Positions 17,916 to 26,619 of a DNA stretch of 64,000 nt are shown here, one piece after another. The stretch lies in assembly GCA_017622845.1 (NCBI GenBank), contig JAGAQJ010000010.1:52418-116417 (forward strand), read 5' to 3'. Source of the DNA: Lachnospiraceae bacterium (lineage in GTDB: Bacteria; Bacillota; Clostridia; Lachnospirales; Lachnospiraceae). The notes under the pieces are model-generated. The model was not told the DNA's origin and did no database searches. It was given only the letters and a program-made list of their open reading frames with translations. How positions within the stretch are numbered: position 1 is the first letter of the stretch; the number at the start of each line of letters is the position of its first letter. The position numbers and the translations under genes were made by a program.

Positions 17916-19613
17916 CTACGATACCTCCTTCAAGAGTGCATTTGTCCCGCCAACCGGCTCTGCATCTGCATTCGTCGTACCTGCCTTCGCCTCAAGCTCA
18001 CCCTTAATCAAATCCACCGCCTTCGCCATTTCATTCCGGTACTTAAACACAATCTCAACTATCTTTCCCTCATACACTAAAATCTTGTCTATCAGGGAAA
18101 TCAAAAGCATACGGTCCAGCTTCTCTATCTCCATATTTTCACGAAATTCATCCAGCCACTGTCCTGCTACAATCCCGTTTTCATAAATTGATTTCACGGT
18201 TGCCTCCTGCACCTTAATCGCCTGTGCAATCTCCGAAAGCTTATTGCTGTAAATCTCACGATAGCGGTTAAACTGCTCCTGTGTAATAAGTTTCTCCTGC
18301 AAATCCGCATAAAGGGAAGTCTTCATGGCACTGTACTCCTGCTCCTTTTCCCGAAGTCTGGCAATCTCCTTATCACGGTTTAAGGCTTCCTCAAAATGAA
18401 TCTGTTTCTCGTCCAGAATAGCCAACAGCTTCTTTGTATCCGTAAGCTGTTTCACATACTTTTTCACTTCCCCAAGCACAATCTCATTTAATACATCCAC
18501 CTTGATGCTGTGGCGGGTACACTCCCTGCCTCTGTTATACCCGGAACAGATATAATACTCGTTCACGGTATCCTTATAAGTCACCTTTCTGCTGACCATA
18601 CCCCTTCCACAGTCCCCGCAAAAGACAAGCCCGGCATAAAGCTTCGGCTCCTTCATTGCTTTTTCTGCTCTGGTATCCCTTTTTAACAGTTCCTGCACCG
18701 CCTTAAAATCCGCTTCCGCTATGATAGGTGTATGGTTATGCTCCACCCTCACCCATGCTGATTTTGGCTTTTCAATGGTCTTTTTAACCTTGTAGCTTAC
18801 CTTTTCACGCTTGCCCTGCTCCAGCACTCCGATATAAATCTCGTTTGAAAGAATGCGTAAAATTGCCTTCGGTGTCCACTTCGCCTCCAGATTACGCTGA
18901 AAGCTGGTCTTATACCTTGCACCACTTGCTTTCTTATACTCCGCCGGCGAAAGGGTTTCCCTTTCATTAAGCTTTAGTGCAATGGAATTGGCACTAAGTC
19001 CCATCAGTTTCCAAGCAAAAATATCCTGCACCACCTTTGTCGCCTCTTCATCTGGCACAATTTTATTCTTATCCTGCTCATCCTTACGATACCCGTAACA
19101 GACAAAAGCGCCGATATACTCGCCATTCATCCGCTTTGCCTGCTGGTTACTGCGGGATTTTATGGAAATATCCCTGCAATAGCTTTCATTGACAAAGTTT
19201 TTCACGGGTACAATCATATATTTGTCACTGCTGTTTGCTGTAAGACTGTCATAGTGGTCATTAATAGCAATGAACCTAACATTCTTCTTTGGAAAATAAT
19301 TCTGGATATAATTGCCTGCACCAATGGATTCTCTTCCAAGTCTGGATAAATCCTTTACAATAATGCAGTCAATCTCTCCCCTTTCCACCATGGCAATCAT
19401 TTCTTGAAAAGCAGGTCTTTCATAATCGGTTCCTGTATAACCATCATCACAGACCTCTTTTACTAGTTCCACATCACTAAGCCCACGTACAAAATTTTCA
19501 ATCATCATACGCTGGCTTTTGATACTGTTACTTTCATCCAAGCCTCCACGTTTATCCTCGTCCTCCCTTGAAAGACGAAGATAGGCACAGGCACTGTATA
19601 TCTTATCATTCAT
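17916..19613 (-). CDS. Large serine recombinase 3
   Basis: 565 residues, first of the recombinase operon. Nucleophile Ser15 (AYLRLSRED), VKDLSRLGRESIGAGNY, then recombinase domain, zinc ribbon (CGDCGRGM...CSGYNRGRECTRH) and coiled coil. A perfect hairpin at 19631-19653 sits just before its ribosome binding site. It is preceded by a 63-residue gene and a structured non-coding region, which probably carry the promoter and control of the recombination module. Confidence 0.92.
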   Translation of the reverse strand: MNDKIYSACAYLRLSREDEDKRGGLDESNSIKSQRMMIENFVRGLSDVELVKEVCDDGYTGTDYERPAFQEMIAMVERGEIDCIIVKDLSRLGRESIGAGNYIQNYFPKKNVRFIAINDHYDSLTANSSDKYMIVPVKNFVNESYCRDISIKSRSNQQAKRMNGEYIGAFVCYGYRKDEQDKNKIVPDEEATKVVQDIFAWKLMGLSANSIALKLNERETLSPAEYKKASGARYKTSFQRNLEAKWTPKAILRILSNEIYIGVLEQGKREKVSYKVKKTIEKPKSAWVRVEHNHTPIIAEADFKAVQELLKRDTRAEKAMKEPKLYAGLVFCGDCGRGMVSRKVTYKDTVNEYYICSGYNRGRECTRHSIKVDVLNEIVLGEVKKYVKQLTDTKKLLAILDEKQIHFEEALNRDKEIARLREKEQEYSAMKTSLYADLQEKLITQEQFNRYREIYSNKLSEIAQAIKVQEATVKSIYENGIVAGQWLDEFRENMEIEKLDRMLLISLIDKILVYEGKIVEIVFKYRNEMAKAVDLIKGELEAKAGTTNADAEPVGGTNALLKEVS

Positions 19614-19630
19614 ACAATCAAATCCTTTCC

Positions 19631-19653
19631 CGGTGGCAACAGATGTGCCACCG
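19631..19653. promoter_or_regulatory. Hairpin ahead of recombinase 3
   Basis: CGGTGGCA and TGCCACCG form an 8-bp stem with a 7-nt loop. On the minus strand it is followed not by a U-tract but directly by the GGGAAAGG ribosome binding region, so it may limit translation or stabilise the recombinase message. On the plus strand it is followed by TTTTCTT. Confidence 0.45.
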
Positions 19654-19666
19654 TTTTCTTAATCTC

Positions 19667-19858
19667 TTAATATTTCAGCGAAGCAACCCTGTCGATATAG
19701 GCTGACAATAAATCCGTGATACTCTCACCTGTATCCGAAAATGTGCTAATTACCTTGTATTCCCCATACTGTGTGGTGTTCATATCCCCGGCAATCTTAC
19801 AACTCTTTATATCTTCTGTTGCCTCACTGACAGCTTGTTGTTCCATCAATTTGTCCAT
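19667..19858 (-). CDS. 63-residue protein upstream of the recombinases
   Basis: ATG at 19858 preceded by GAGGAAG. The peptide is acidic, has no membrane helix and ends ESITDLLSAYIDRVASLKY. Similar small proteins ahead of serine recombinases in clostridial elements are annotated as hypothetical. A role in directionality or regulation would fit the position but is not shown. Confidence 0.6.
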   Translation of the reverse strand: MDKLMEQQAVSEATEDIKSCKIAGDMNTTQYGEYKVISTFSDTGESITDLLSAYIDRVASLKY

Positions 19859-19908
19859 CTATCTAACTTCCTCCGTGTTCACCTAACATTCATTGTGAAA
19901 CGCAGAAA

Positions 19909-20045
19909 GACCGCCTTCATGGCATCAGAGTCTTCCTGCGTATACATCCCCGGAAACTGTCATAAAAGTTTCCGAAAGGTATACTGCTATCAAAACAGAT
20001 AACGGGTATCTGCTTCTTTTACTCTGTCTGCCATGAAAAGCGGTC
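19909..20045. ncRNA. Multibranched inverted-repeat region, possible structured RNA
   Basis: GACCGCCTTCATGGCA (19909) pairs with TGCCATGAAAAGCGGTC (20029-20045) to close a 137-nt domain. Inside it, GTATAC...GTATAC closes a second stem topped by GGAAACT/AGTTTCC, and CAGATA/TATCTG forms a third hairpin. This nested layout is unlikely by chance and suggests a structured RNA or folded DNA control site upstream of the recombinase operon. Strand is undecided, and no known riboswitch class is recognised. Confidence 0.5.
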
Positions 20046-20862
20046 ACTTAATCAAATGTGCTTCTTAATTTTTCTCTTGCACTCACTATTGCTTTACATT
20101 CAAACTTATTCAGTTGTCCGGTTGCATTCACCCGACACTTGGCTGGCTGGGCTCCCTGTCGGCTCCGGTAATCCGGCGTTATCAGTTACGGTATCTTTTT
20201 TATGGTGGAAGATTCAACCACCTGCAACCTGTGAGTCAGATTATACATCAAAATCTCCCGGCTGGCAATCGAAGATTTATAAACTTTTCGATTCCTCCGG
20301 TTTGGGCGGTAACGCACTCCTCGTCCATCTGGCTGTGCCCTGACCCTGATGCCACTTTCTCACATACACTGGATAAAGTAAAAGATTTGAATTCCCATGT
20401 TCCGTAAGGTAAAAGGCAAAAGTATCCTAGGGAAATTCATTTGTTTTTTTGCATCTTACCTTACGAAACATCTGTGAAAAGGACGTTTGCTGTTCACCTT
20501 ATGAAGAATGTTACCATTGCAGGTAACCTTACAGCCACTGTGCCAGTCTGTCACAGCCTGCGTGGGCCTCTTCTGCTCAAGATCCTCTCCCACCCTTTAC
20601 GGAAGTGTCATTATATCTTCGCTCGTCCGGTTATCTGCCGGAGTCTTGGCGTAAGTTTGTTGTTCTTCATAAGCAGCTATTCAGTTGTATGACGAAAATC
20701 TCTATTTGATTTTCTATTTTCGTTTTCGATTATAGTTGACTTTTTTCTAAATTTCAACTAATATTGTTATAAATCGTATTGATAATCGCTATTCTATTTT
20801 TAATCTGTTAACGATTTTCGCTAAAATTAAAATGAGAATTCATACAGAGAAAGGCTGATATT
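20046..20862. other. Non-coding region between recombinase module and DUF6076 gene
   Basis: The open frames here lack ribosome binding sites and protein-like composition. The region holds a 13-bp inverted repeat at 20400-20468 (TTCCGTAAGGTAA / TTACCTTACGAAA), a duplicated TATTCAGTTGT string near 20105 and 20676, and an AT-rich segment from about 20690 that is the likely promoter zone of the plus-strand DUF6076 gene. Confidence 0.5.
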
Positions 20863-22167
20863 ATGAGCGTTTATGAGAATTTTGAAATAATAAAAGATAC
20901 CCTTGGATATGCACATTTATCCACAGAAGAGATAATTGCAAAGGGACATTTGTCTGAAACATCCATTGCACAGATTGATAAAAAGATGGAAGACGCACAC
21001 GACCTGCTATGCCACTTCCCTATCGGATACACCTATGACGAAAACAAGGTATCCTGCTACCGAATTGCTTTAAGTGAGCAGTTTCAGGTATTAAAGGAAT
21101 ACCCTGCCGGAACAAGCATTTTAGATTTTATTGCACTGGAAACAGAAGACATTGTTGCATATATGAAAAATATGTCTGAGAACATCACTACAATGATTGA
21201 ACAGAAGGCTTCCACACCGGATGCAGACGGAATTATCCGATTTGATTTTACAGACATAACCAAAACAGTCGTAGACTCCACACTGGCAGCACTCCACAAC
21301 GATAACTTTTTTCTTTTCCTCGTGAACTGCTGTTTCCTTCAATATGTAACGGAGCTGTTTGTCTATAACTTTTATCCGTTCATTGCACTGGAGCATTATA
21401 AAAAAATCTTAGGGGATGCATTTTATTATGATGAAGATACCGACATTCTGATGCCGGAAGAAGACGGTGGCTTGTATGATATTGCAGAATTTATTAACTA
21501 CGGCATACGCATGACCGCAGCATTCTTAGATTACCAGAAAGATTTATTGCAGAGCGATTTTGATATGCTCCTAATGAAAGATAAGCTGTTTGCCGAGTAT
21601 GATACCTTGCAGTATCTCTATCTCATGGAGTCCAAGGACAATATGCGTGATACCTATACCAGTACAAGCTTCAATACACACCTTATGCCTATTGGTGTTC
21701 ATGCATTTAATCACCTTGATGTGGTAAACAAAATCATCGACGAAAATATGCCAGTCAGAGAAGTCTACGACATCAACTCCGTGCATGACTGGTTCCGCTA
21801 TGAATTTATGTATCTTGCCAAAGGAAATGTACTGTACAAGCAATGTAAGAACTGTGGCAGATTCTTCATTCCTTCCGGCAGATCTGACAGCGAATACTGT
21901 GAGCGTATTGACACCGCCAGCGGCAAAACCTGCAAGGAAGTCGGCGCCATCAACACCTTTGCCAAAAAACACGAAAATGATGAAATCCATCAGGCGTACA
22001 CAAAAGCATACCGCCGGATGGACTCCAGAAAACGCACTATGTATATTTCCAAGAAAGAATTTACCGAATGGAGCAAAACTGCCCGTGAGAAACGCAAAAT
22101 GTGTGAAGAAGGGCAGATTTCCCTTGAAGAATTTCAGGCTTGGCTAGATGAGAGTAAGTGTAGGTAG
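20863..22167 (+). CDS. DUF6076-like protein with C-terminal zinc-binding motif
   Basis: 434 residues, ATG at 20863 with AAAGG upstream. The bulk is helical with no recognised catalytic motif. The C-terminal part has CKNCGRFFIPSGRSDSEYC followed by a further Cys (GKTC), a zinc-knuckle layout typical of DUF6076-type proteins on clostridial mobile elements, then a basic helical tail. It is the only plus-strand gene in the element and faces the end of the RiPP operon. DNA or RNA binding is possible; the function is unknown. Confidence 0.7.
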   Translation: MSVYENFEIIKDTLGYAHLSTEEIIAKGHLSETSIAQIDKKMEDAHDLLCHFPIGYTYDENKVSCYRIALSEQFQVLKEYPAGTSILDFIALETEDIVAYMKNMSENITTMIEQKASTPDADGIIRFDFTDITKTVVDSTLAALHNDNFFLFLVNCCFLQYVTELFVYNFYPFIALEHYKKILGDAFYYDEDTDILMPEEDGGLYDIAEFINYGIRMTAAFLDYQKDLLQSDFDMLLMKDKLFAEYDTLQYLYLMESKDNMRDTYTSTSFNTHLMPIGVHAFNHLDVVNKIIDENMPVREVYDINSVHDWFRYEFMYLAKGNVLYKQCKNCGRFFIPSGRSDSEYCERIDTASGKTCKEVGAINTFAKKHENDEIHQAYTKAYRRMDSRKRTMYISKKEFTEWSKTAREKRKMCEEGQISLEEFQAWLDESKCR

Positions 22168-22346
22168 TTCCTCACTATGTAATAGTAAGCGATAAGTTTT
22201 GGATATTTCTTAATTTATTGCTCATACTTCCCCCTATTAATGTATTGATTTAACTTTCCCCATCAATAATCCTTCTTCTTTTATGTGTTGACTGAAAATG
22301 CGGAATTCCTGCCCACCATTATTAACAAAATCTTTAGAATATTTAC

Positions 22347-23216
22347 TTACATTATAATTTTCTTTACATTTCCACTCATAATCATATAAATCTCTTCCTC
22401 AGAGAAGTTATTCTCTCTTAAGCTACATAAAATCGTCTGATACCCAGATGCTTCATACAACGCATCTGGGATTTTTATATCTTGTTTAAAGACTTTTGAG
22501 AAATGATCCAAATCCATAAAATCAGGTCCCAATGCTACATTTTCTGCTCCTACACATTTCGCAAAATACAATATTTGAGAAATAATATCACGGACAATTC
22601 CCATATCATTTTCATATGTATCATGCGAAACCTTAGACACCAAATCATTAACAAACGGTATTCCAAATAAGCATCCTCTATTCAACAACCTTTCAATTGT
22701 ATCTTTTGATATCGCATTTGTACGAGGATGGATTGTTTCAATAAGTTCACTGCACACACAATGGGATACAATCACCCTTCCGCTATACTTGTCCAATATA
22801 CACCTTATTTCATAGTCATCTAAATGACTCAAATCAAGAATAAGATCATTTTCAATTAATGCATATAATAATTGATGCCCCAATTCAGTCAACCCAGTTT
22901 TTTTATCAAAATAAACATTTGTCTTTGAATGAAATAATTGAACCACAGCAAGTCCCATATCTTTTGCTTTTTTAAGAGATTTAATCTCTCTGAGCAAAGC
23001 TATATTTTCTATCGCAAACCTCACTGTACTTTTCAAATATTTCTTGTTATGCCAAAAAATACACTCCTCTAAAGAACTAAAGACATCATAATCTCCATAA
23101 TACTTCATCAGTAAATCAGGATATATTTCCAATGCAACTATACTTGTTTCAACATCAACTCTTTCAAGTAGTCTTTGAGGTAAATAGTGCGTATGTATAA
23201 AAGATACCTTATTCAT
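22347..23216 (-). CDS. M19 dipeptidase-like metalloprotein of the RiPP operon
   Basis: 289 residues, overlapping the preceding radical SAM gene by 8 bp. It resembles renal (membrane) dipeptidases of family M19: GLTELGHQLLYAL, DLSHL and IVSHCVC carry the two family histidines, an AIEN motif supplies the bridging Glu, and ALGPDFMD the late Asp. The N-terminal metal pair, normally HxD, is HTH (His8, His10). M19 enzymes cleave dipeptides, and GliJ of gliotoxin synthesis cleaves Cys-Gly, so a role in trimming or releasing the Cys-rich product is plausible. It is shorter than typical M19 enzymes. Function within the pathway is inferred. Confidence 0.75.
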   Translation of the reverse strand: MNKVSFIHTHYLPQRLLERVDVETSIVALEIYPDLLMKYYGDYDVFSSLEECIFWHNKKYLKSTVRFAIENIALLREIKSLKKAKDMGLAVVQLFHSKTNVYFDKKTGLTELGHQLLYALIENDLILDLSHLDDYEIRCILDKYSGRVIVSHCVCSELIETIHPRTNAISKDTIERLLNRGCLFGIPFVNDLVSKVSHDTYENDMGIVRDIISQILYFAKCVGAENVALGPDFMDLDHFSKVFKQDIKIPDALYEASGYQTILCSLRENNFSEEEIYMIMSGNVKKIIM

Positions 23217-24159
23217 ATGTTATCCCCCAAGGCAAACAACAATTCATGCACACAGGATGGTATTCTCCCTCAATCATACTATTTCGAAATTCCCATGCCC
23301 TTTCACTATTCCAGATTTCTTCGAATGAATTACTCAGAAGATTTCCGATAATATAGTTTTGTTCACAACAGAACTTCACATCTCCATCAGCTCCAATAAA
23401 AACGTGTTGCCATGGAGAAACACAAAGTTTTTTCTTTAATTGATTCCTCTTTTCATATGGATTAAATGAAAATCCCAAACCAAGTTCTTTTGCCAACTGT
23501 TCACATTTTAATATATACTCTTCAAACAGCTCTCTCTCATCACATTGGTCAAGTTTTAATCTGCACCATGTATCTATATCTGGCATACATTCTCTTACTT
23601 CTGAAACATGTAGAAAATCAACACCAACTTGCTTAGCTAATCTAATAAGCGACTCAATGCAATGATAGTTCTCTTTGGTAGCAACCATATTTATTATGTA
23701 CGAGAAGTTAGCATTACCAATTGTCTTTCTCCTTTCACCTATTACTTTAAGCGTGCTTACAATTTTGTCAAAATTACCCACTGGACGATTTAATCTATAT
23801 GAGTCAAAACCAGCTCCATCTAAAGACACAATCAGTTCCATGTTACTCATCACAAAATCATCAATTTGTGCATCACTAATCAATGACGCATTTGTAATAA
23901 GAATTTTTTTAATGCTAGGAAATTGTTTTGCTGAATCAAATAGCCTTTTAAAATGAGGTGATAATAAAGACTCCCCCGTTCCTTGTAATTCTATCTCATT
24001 TGCATATGGTAATAATTCTTCTATAACCGTATCTAGCACTGCTTCCGGCATATCATTACCATAGTCTACAAATCCATGTTTACATGTTATACACTTAAAA
24101 TTACATCTACTAGTAACTTCAATATGCAACCTTTTAGGATACCTTTGTTTAAGATTCAA
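23209..24159 (-). CDS. Radical SAM/SPASM enzyme 3 of the RiPP operon
   Basis: 316 residues. The CX3CX2C motif is CNFKCITC in EVTSRCNFKCITC. A partial barrel follows, and the C-terminus has a short SPASM-type cysteine set (CVSPW...CC...CMNCC). The start overlaps the UvrA-like gene by 11 bp. It is distinct from the two paired SPASM enzymes near the precursor and could perform a later modification. Substrate unknown. Confidence 0.85.
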   Translation of the reverse strand: MNLKQRYPKRLHIEVTSRCNFKCITCKHGFVDYGNDMPEAVLDTVIEELLPYANEIELQGTGESLLSPHFKRLFDSAKQFPSIKKILITNASLISDAQIDDFVMSNMELIVSLDGAGFDSYRLNRPVGNFDKIVSTLKVIGERRKTIGNANFSYIINMVATKENYHCIESLIRLAKQVGVDFLHVSEVRECMPDIDTWCRLKLDQCDERELFEEYILKCEQLAKELGLGFSFNPYEKRNQLKKKLCVSPWQHVFIGADGDVKFCCEQNYIIGNLLSNSFEEIWNSERAWEFRNSMIEGEYHPVCMNCCLPWGITYE

Positions 24160-25852
24160 CTAATTTCCCTCCCATTAATCCGTTTAAAAGTTTTTTAGGA
24201 CAATTCTCTGGCAACCCCTCATACATAATTTTTCCATCCTGCAAATATATAATCCAATCTGACATATAAACAAAATACGGATTATTTTCTGCTATAACCA
24301 CGGAGTTATTCTTTTCAATAAGTTTCTGTAATGATTCCATTACACAAGGTAAATCCATCATATGAAGCCCTTTTGCTGGTGAATCAAGAATAAATAAGCA
24401 TCTATCTCCGAGTTTTTTCGATAATTCCTTTGTAATTTTTATTCTCTGACTCTCACCACCACTTAACGAACCTGATGGCTGTCCTAATCTTAAATACGAC
24501 AATCCTATTTTATTTATAAAATCAATTTTTTCAGTAAGAATCCGTTTTTTTGAATCTTTCGAGTAGATTTTATACAATTCTTGACACGAAGAAGACAATA
24601 CATCTCCTATTGACATATCACTCTCTTTGACACTTAAAGTATTTTCATTATATCTCTTGCCATTGCAAGCATCACAAACTTCATAAATCTGCTCATCATC
24701 GATTTTGACCTCAAAACTTCCTCTTCCTTTGCACTTTTGACATTGTCCACTAGAATTGAAAGAGAAATCACTTTTATCAAATTTCAACTGTTCCTCTATT
24801 GCCTTATTAAGATATATATTACGTAAACTTTCCATAATGCTAGTATATGTAGCCGGAGTACTCATCGCATTATTGCCTATCGGTGCTTGATCTATCATAT
24901 AAGGTCTACGCAAATTATTTTTACCATCTATAGCACCATCTATACCTTCTCTGTTTTTCCAAGCTGAAGCAGATTTATCACACGCTCTATAAATAATATC
25001 AAGTAGAGAGCTTTTACCGCCTCCCGATGGTCCACATATGGTAACAATTCCACTAAAAGGAATTGTTAAATCTAAATTCTTGAAACCATGATAATTAATA
25101 TCACCTATATTAATTCCTTTGCTCAGTTTATTATGAATTGAAGCTGTTTCTTTAAGTAAATTTATCATTTCCTTCCAACTTTTCGACTTCTTATATTCTG
25201 ATGTGTCGCCTTCGAAAGTAACTTCTCCACCATATTCGCCCGCATCAGGACCTAATTCAATTACATAATCAGATTGCTCTATAATCGGCACAGCATGCTC
25301 AACCGACAATATAGAATAACCAAAATCAACCAAACGTCTGAAACATTTTGCAATTTTTCGAGCCTCATTTATGCTTAGCCCGGCTCCTAGTTCGTCAACT
25401 ATCAATAGTTCTGCTTCTGTTTTCAAAAGCATCTTTATAAAACGTAACTTATTATATTTTGTTAAATTTAATTCTCGAATCAAATCTCCTGTGCAAATTC
25501 TTTCTAGTTCAAGAATTTGCAACAGTTCAGTAAGTAGCATTTTCTTTTCTTTCTTGATTTTCTTGTTGTTTTCAATATATTTCCCAATGCTGTCTGATGA
25601 TATTCCCAAGAATCCTGCTATAGTCTGATCCGAATTCGGAATAAAAGCTTTTTGTTTAAACAGAACTGGTTCCAATGGAACTGTTACATTTTGTAGTTTT
25701 TTCATATAACCAGACATGACAACATTTACAGCAAGTGTTGATTTTCCACTTCCACTTTTTCCAACAAAAACAACATATCTATCAAGAGGGATTTGAATAC
25801 TGACATTTTTTAAATTATTAACATTTGCATTTATTACAGCTATACAACGCAT
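24149..25852 (-). CDS. Miniature UvrA-like ABC ATPase with one degenerate ATP site
   Basis: 567 residues versus about 940 for UvrA; ATG at 25852 with GGAGGAG upstream, 3 nt after the methyltransferase. The first ATPase half has Walker A GKSGSGKST, Walker B LLIVDE and SVEH switch His, but its signature is lost (LNLTKYNK). It lacks the UvrB-binding region and first zinc finger. The second half has GPSGGGKSS, the UvrA-specific IDQAPIGNNAMSTPATYT, zinc finger CQKCKGRG...CDACNGKR and LSGGESQR, but Walker B Glu is Ser (FILDSPAKGLH) and the switch His is Asn (AENN). One composite site is therefore intact and the other degenerate. It may give self-protection or act on DNA; repair activity is unlikely. 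Confidence 0.88.
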   Translation of the reverse strand: MRCIAVINANVNNLKNVSIQIPLDRYVVFVGKSGSGKSTLAVNVVMSGYMKKLQNVTVPLEPVLFKQKAFIPNSDQTIAGFLGISSDSIGKYIENNKKIKKEKKMLLTELLQILELERICTGDLIRELNLTKYNKLRFIKMLLKTEAELLIVDELGAGLSINEARKIAKCFRRLVDFGYSILSVEHAVPIIEQSDYVIELGPDAGEYGGEVTFEGDTSEYKKSKSWKEMINLLKETASIHNKLSKGINIGDINYHGFKNLDLTIPFSGIVTICGPSGGGKSSLLDIIYRACDKSASAWKNREGIDGAIDGKNNLRRPYMIDQAPIGNNAMSTPATYTSIMESLRNIYLNKAIEEQLKFDKSDFSFNSSGQCQKCKGRGSFEVKIDDEQIYEVCDACNGKRYNENTLSVKESDMSIGDVLSSSCQELYKIYSKDSKKRILTEKIDFINKIGLSYLRLGQPSGSLSGGESQRIKITKELSKKLGDRCLFILDSPAKGLHMMDLPCVMESLQKLIEKNNSVVIAENNPYFVYMSDWIIYLQDGKIMYEGLPENCPKKLLNGLMGGKLVES

Positions 25853-25855
25853 CCT

Positions 25856-26605
25856 CTATCTCCTCCTTTCAAATTCGAAAACAATAGTCATTGGCACATT
25901 TCTCATTCGCTCCATTAATGTATTATCCGAGTCATAATTCATATATTTAAACGATGCAGCCTCAATATTAGGTCTGGGTTCTTGTATTGCTTTTACTTCC
26001 CAACCATTTCCTTTAAACGCATTATAAATATATGAAATACTGTAATGAACTCGTTCCAATAAGACTTTGTTTTTATTACCATATGGTATAAAGTCCACTC
26101 TACCATCATCAAAATAAGATTTCATTCTTTGTTCTTCTACATCATTTCCATATAAAGCAGTCCACATTGGATGAAATTTTGAGACAAAGCATCTTGAACC
26201 AATTCTGGTTATCTGATTTAATTCAGAAAAAAACTCATCATCAATTCTAAGATAGTCTAGTGAACCCCAAAATGTTATTATCTCAAACGGATTTCCATCA
26301 TACTCTTTCAAATATGATTTCAAATCACAGTTTAAAAAAGTACACGAATCTCTAGCATATTGTTTATTTGCCTTATCGATCGCTGAAGACGCAATATCTA
26401 TTCCTACAGTTCTAACTTTTCCCACAGAATGCATCAAATAAGTATTTGTCCCTTCGCCGCAACCAATATCTAATATACTATCTGCATGCCCCACAACATC
26501 ATTAGGATCAAGCCCTTTCAATCCCAACCCTGTATGGATATTCTGAACATCAAATGTAGCTAAATCATTAAATTCTTCAGCATACCTATTCCATCCATCG
26601 CTCAT
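25856..26605 (-). CDS. Class I SAM-dependent methyltransferase of the RiPP operon
   Basis: Start at ATG 26605 (MSDGWN) with GAGAGG upstream. SAM motif I is ILDIGCGEGTNTYLM, followed by GIDIASSAID (motif II) and ITFWGSLDYL. 249 residues, the usual size for small-molecule or peptide N-, O- or S-methyltransferases. It lies 14 nt downstream of the B12-type radical SAM gene. Its target is probably the precursor core or termini, inferred from the operon. Confidence 0.88.
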   Translation of the reverse strand: MSDGWNRYAEEFNDLATFDVQNIHTGLGLKGLDPNDVVGHADSILDIGCGEGTNTYLMHSVGKVRTVGIDIASSAIDKANKQYARDSCTFLNCDLKSYLKEYDGNPFEIITFWGSLDYLRIDDEFFSELNQITRIGSRCFVSKFHPMWTALYGNDVEEQRMKSYFDDGRVDFIPYGNKNKVLLERVHYSISYIYNAFKGNGWEVKAIQEPRPNIEAASFKYMNYDSDNTLMERMRNVPMTIVFEFERRR

Positions 26606-26619
26606 CAAAACACCTCTCT

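Noticed and set aside
20056-20692. Three overlapping plus-strand frames of 80-100 residues
   Set aside because: No ribosome binding sites, mutual overlap in different frames and poor protein-like composition; treated as non-coding.
24149-25852. RiPP exporter (ABC transporter ATPase)
   Set aside because: The ATPase has the UvrA-specific zinc finger and IDQAPIG segment and no membrane partner, so it is not a transporter component.
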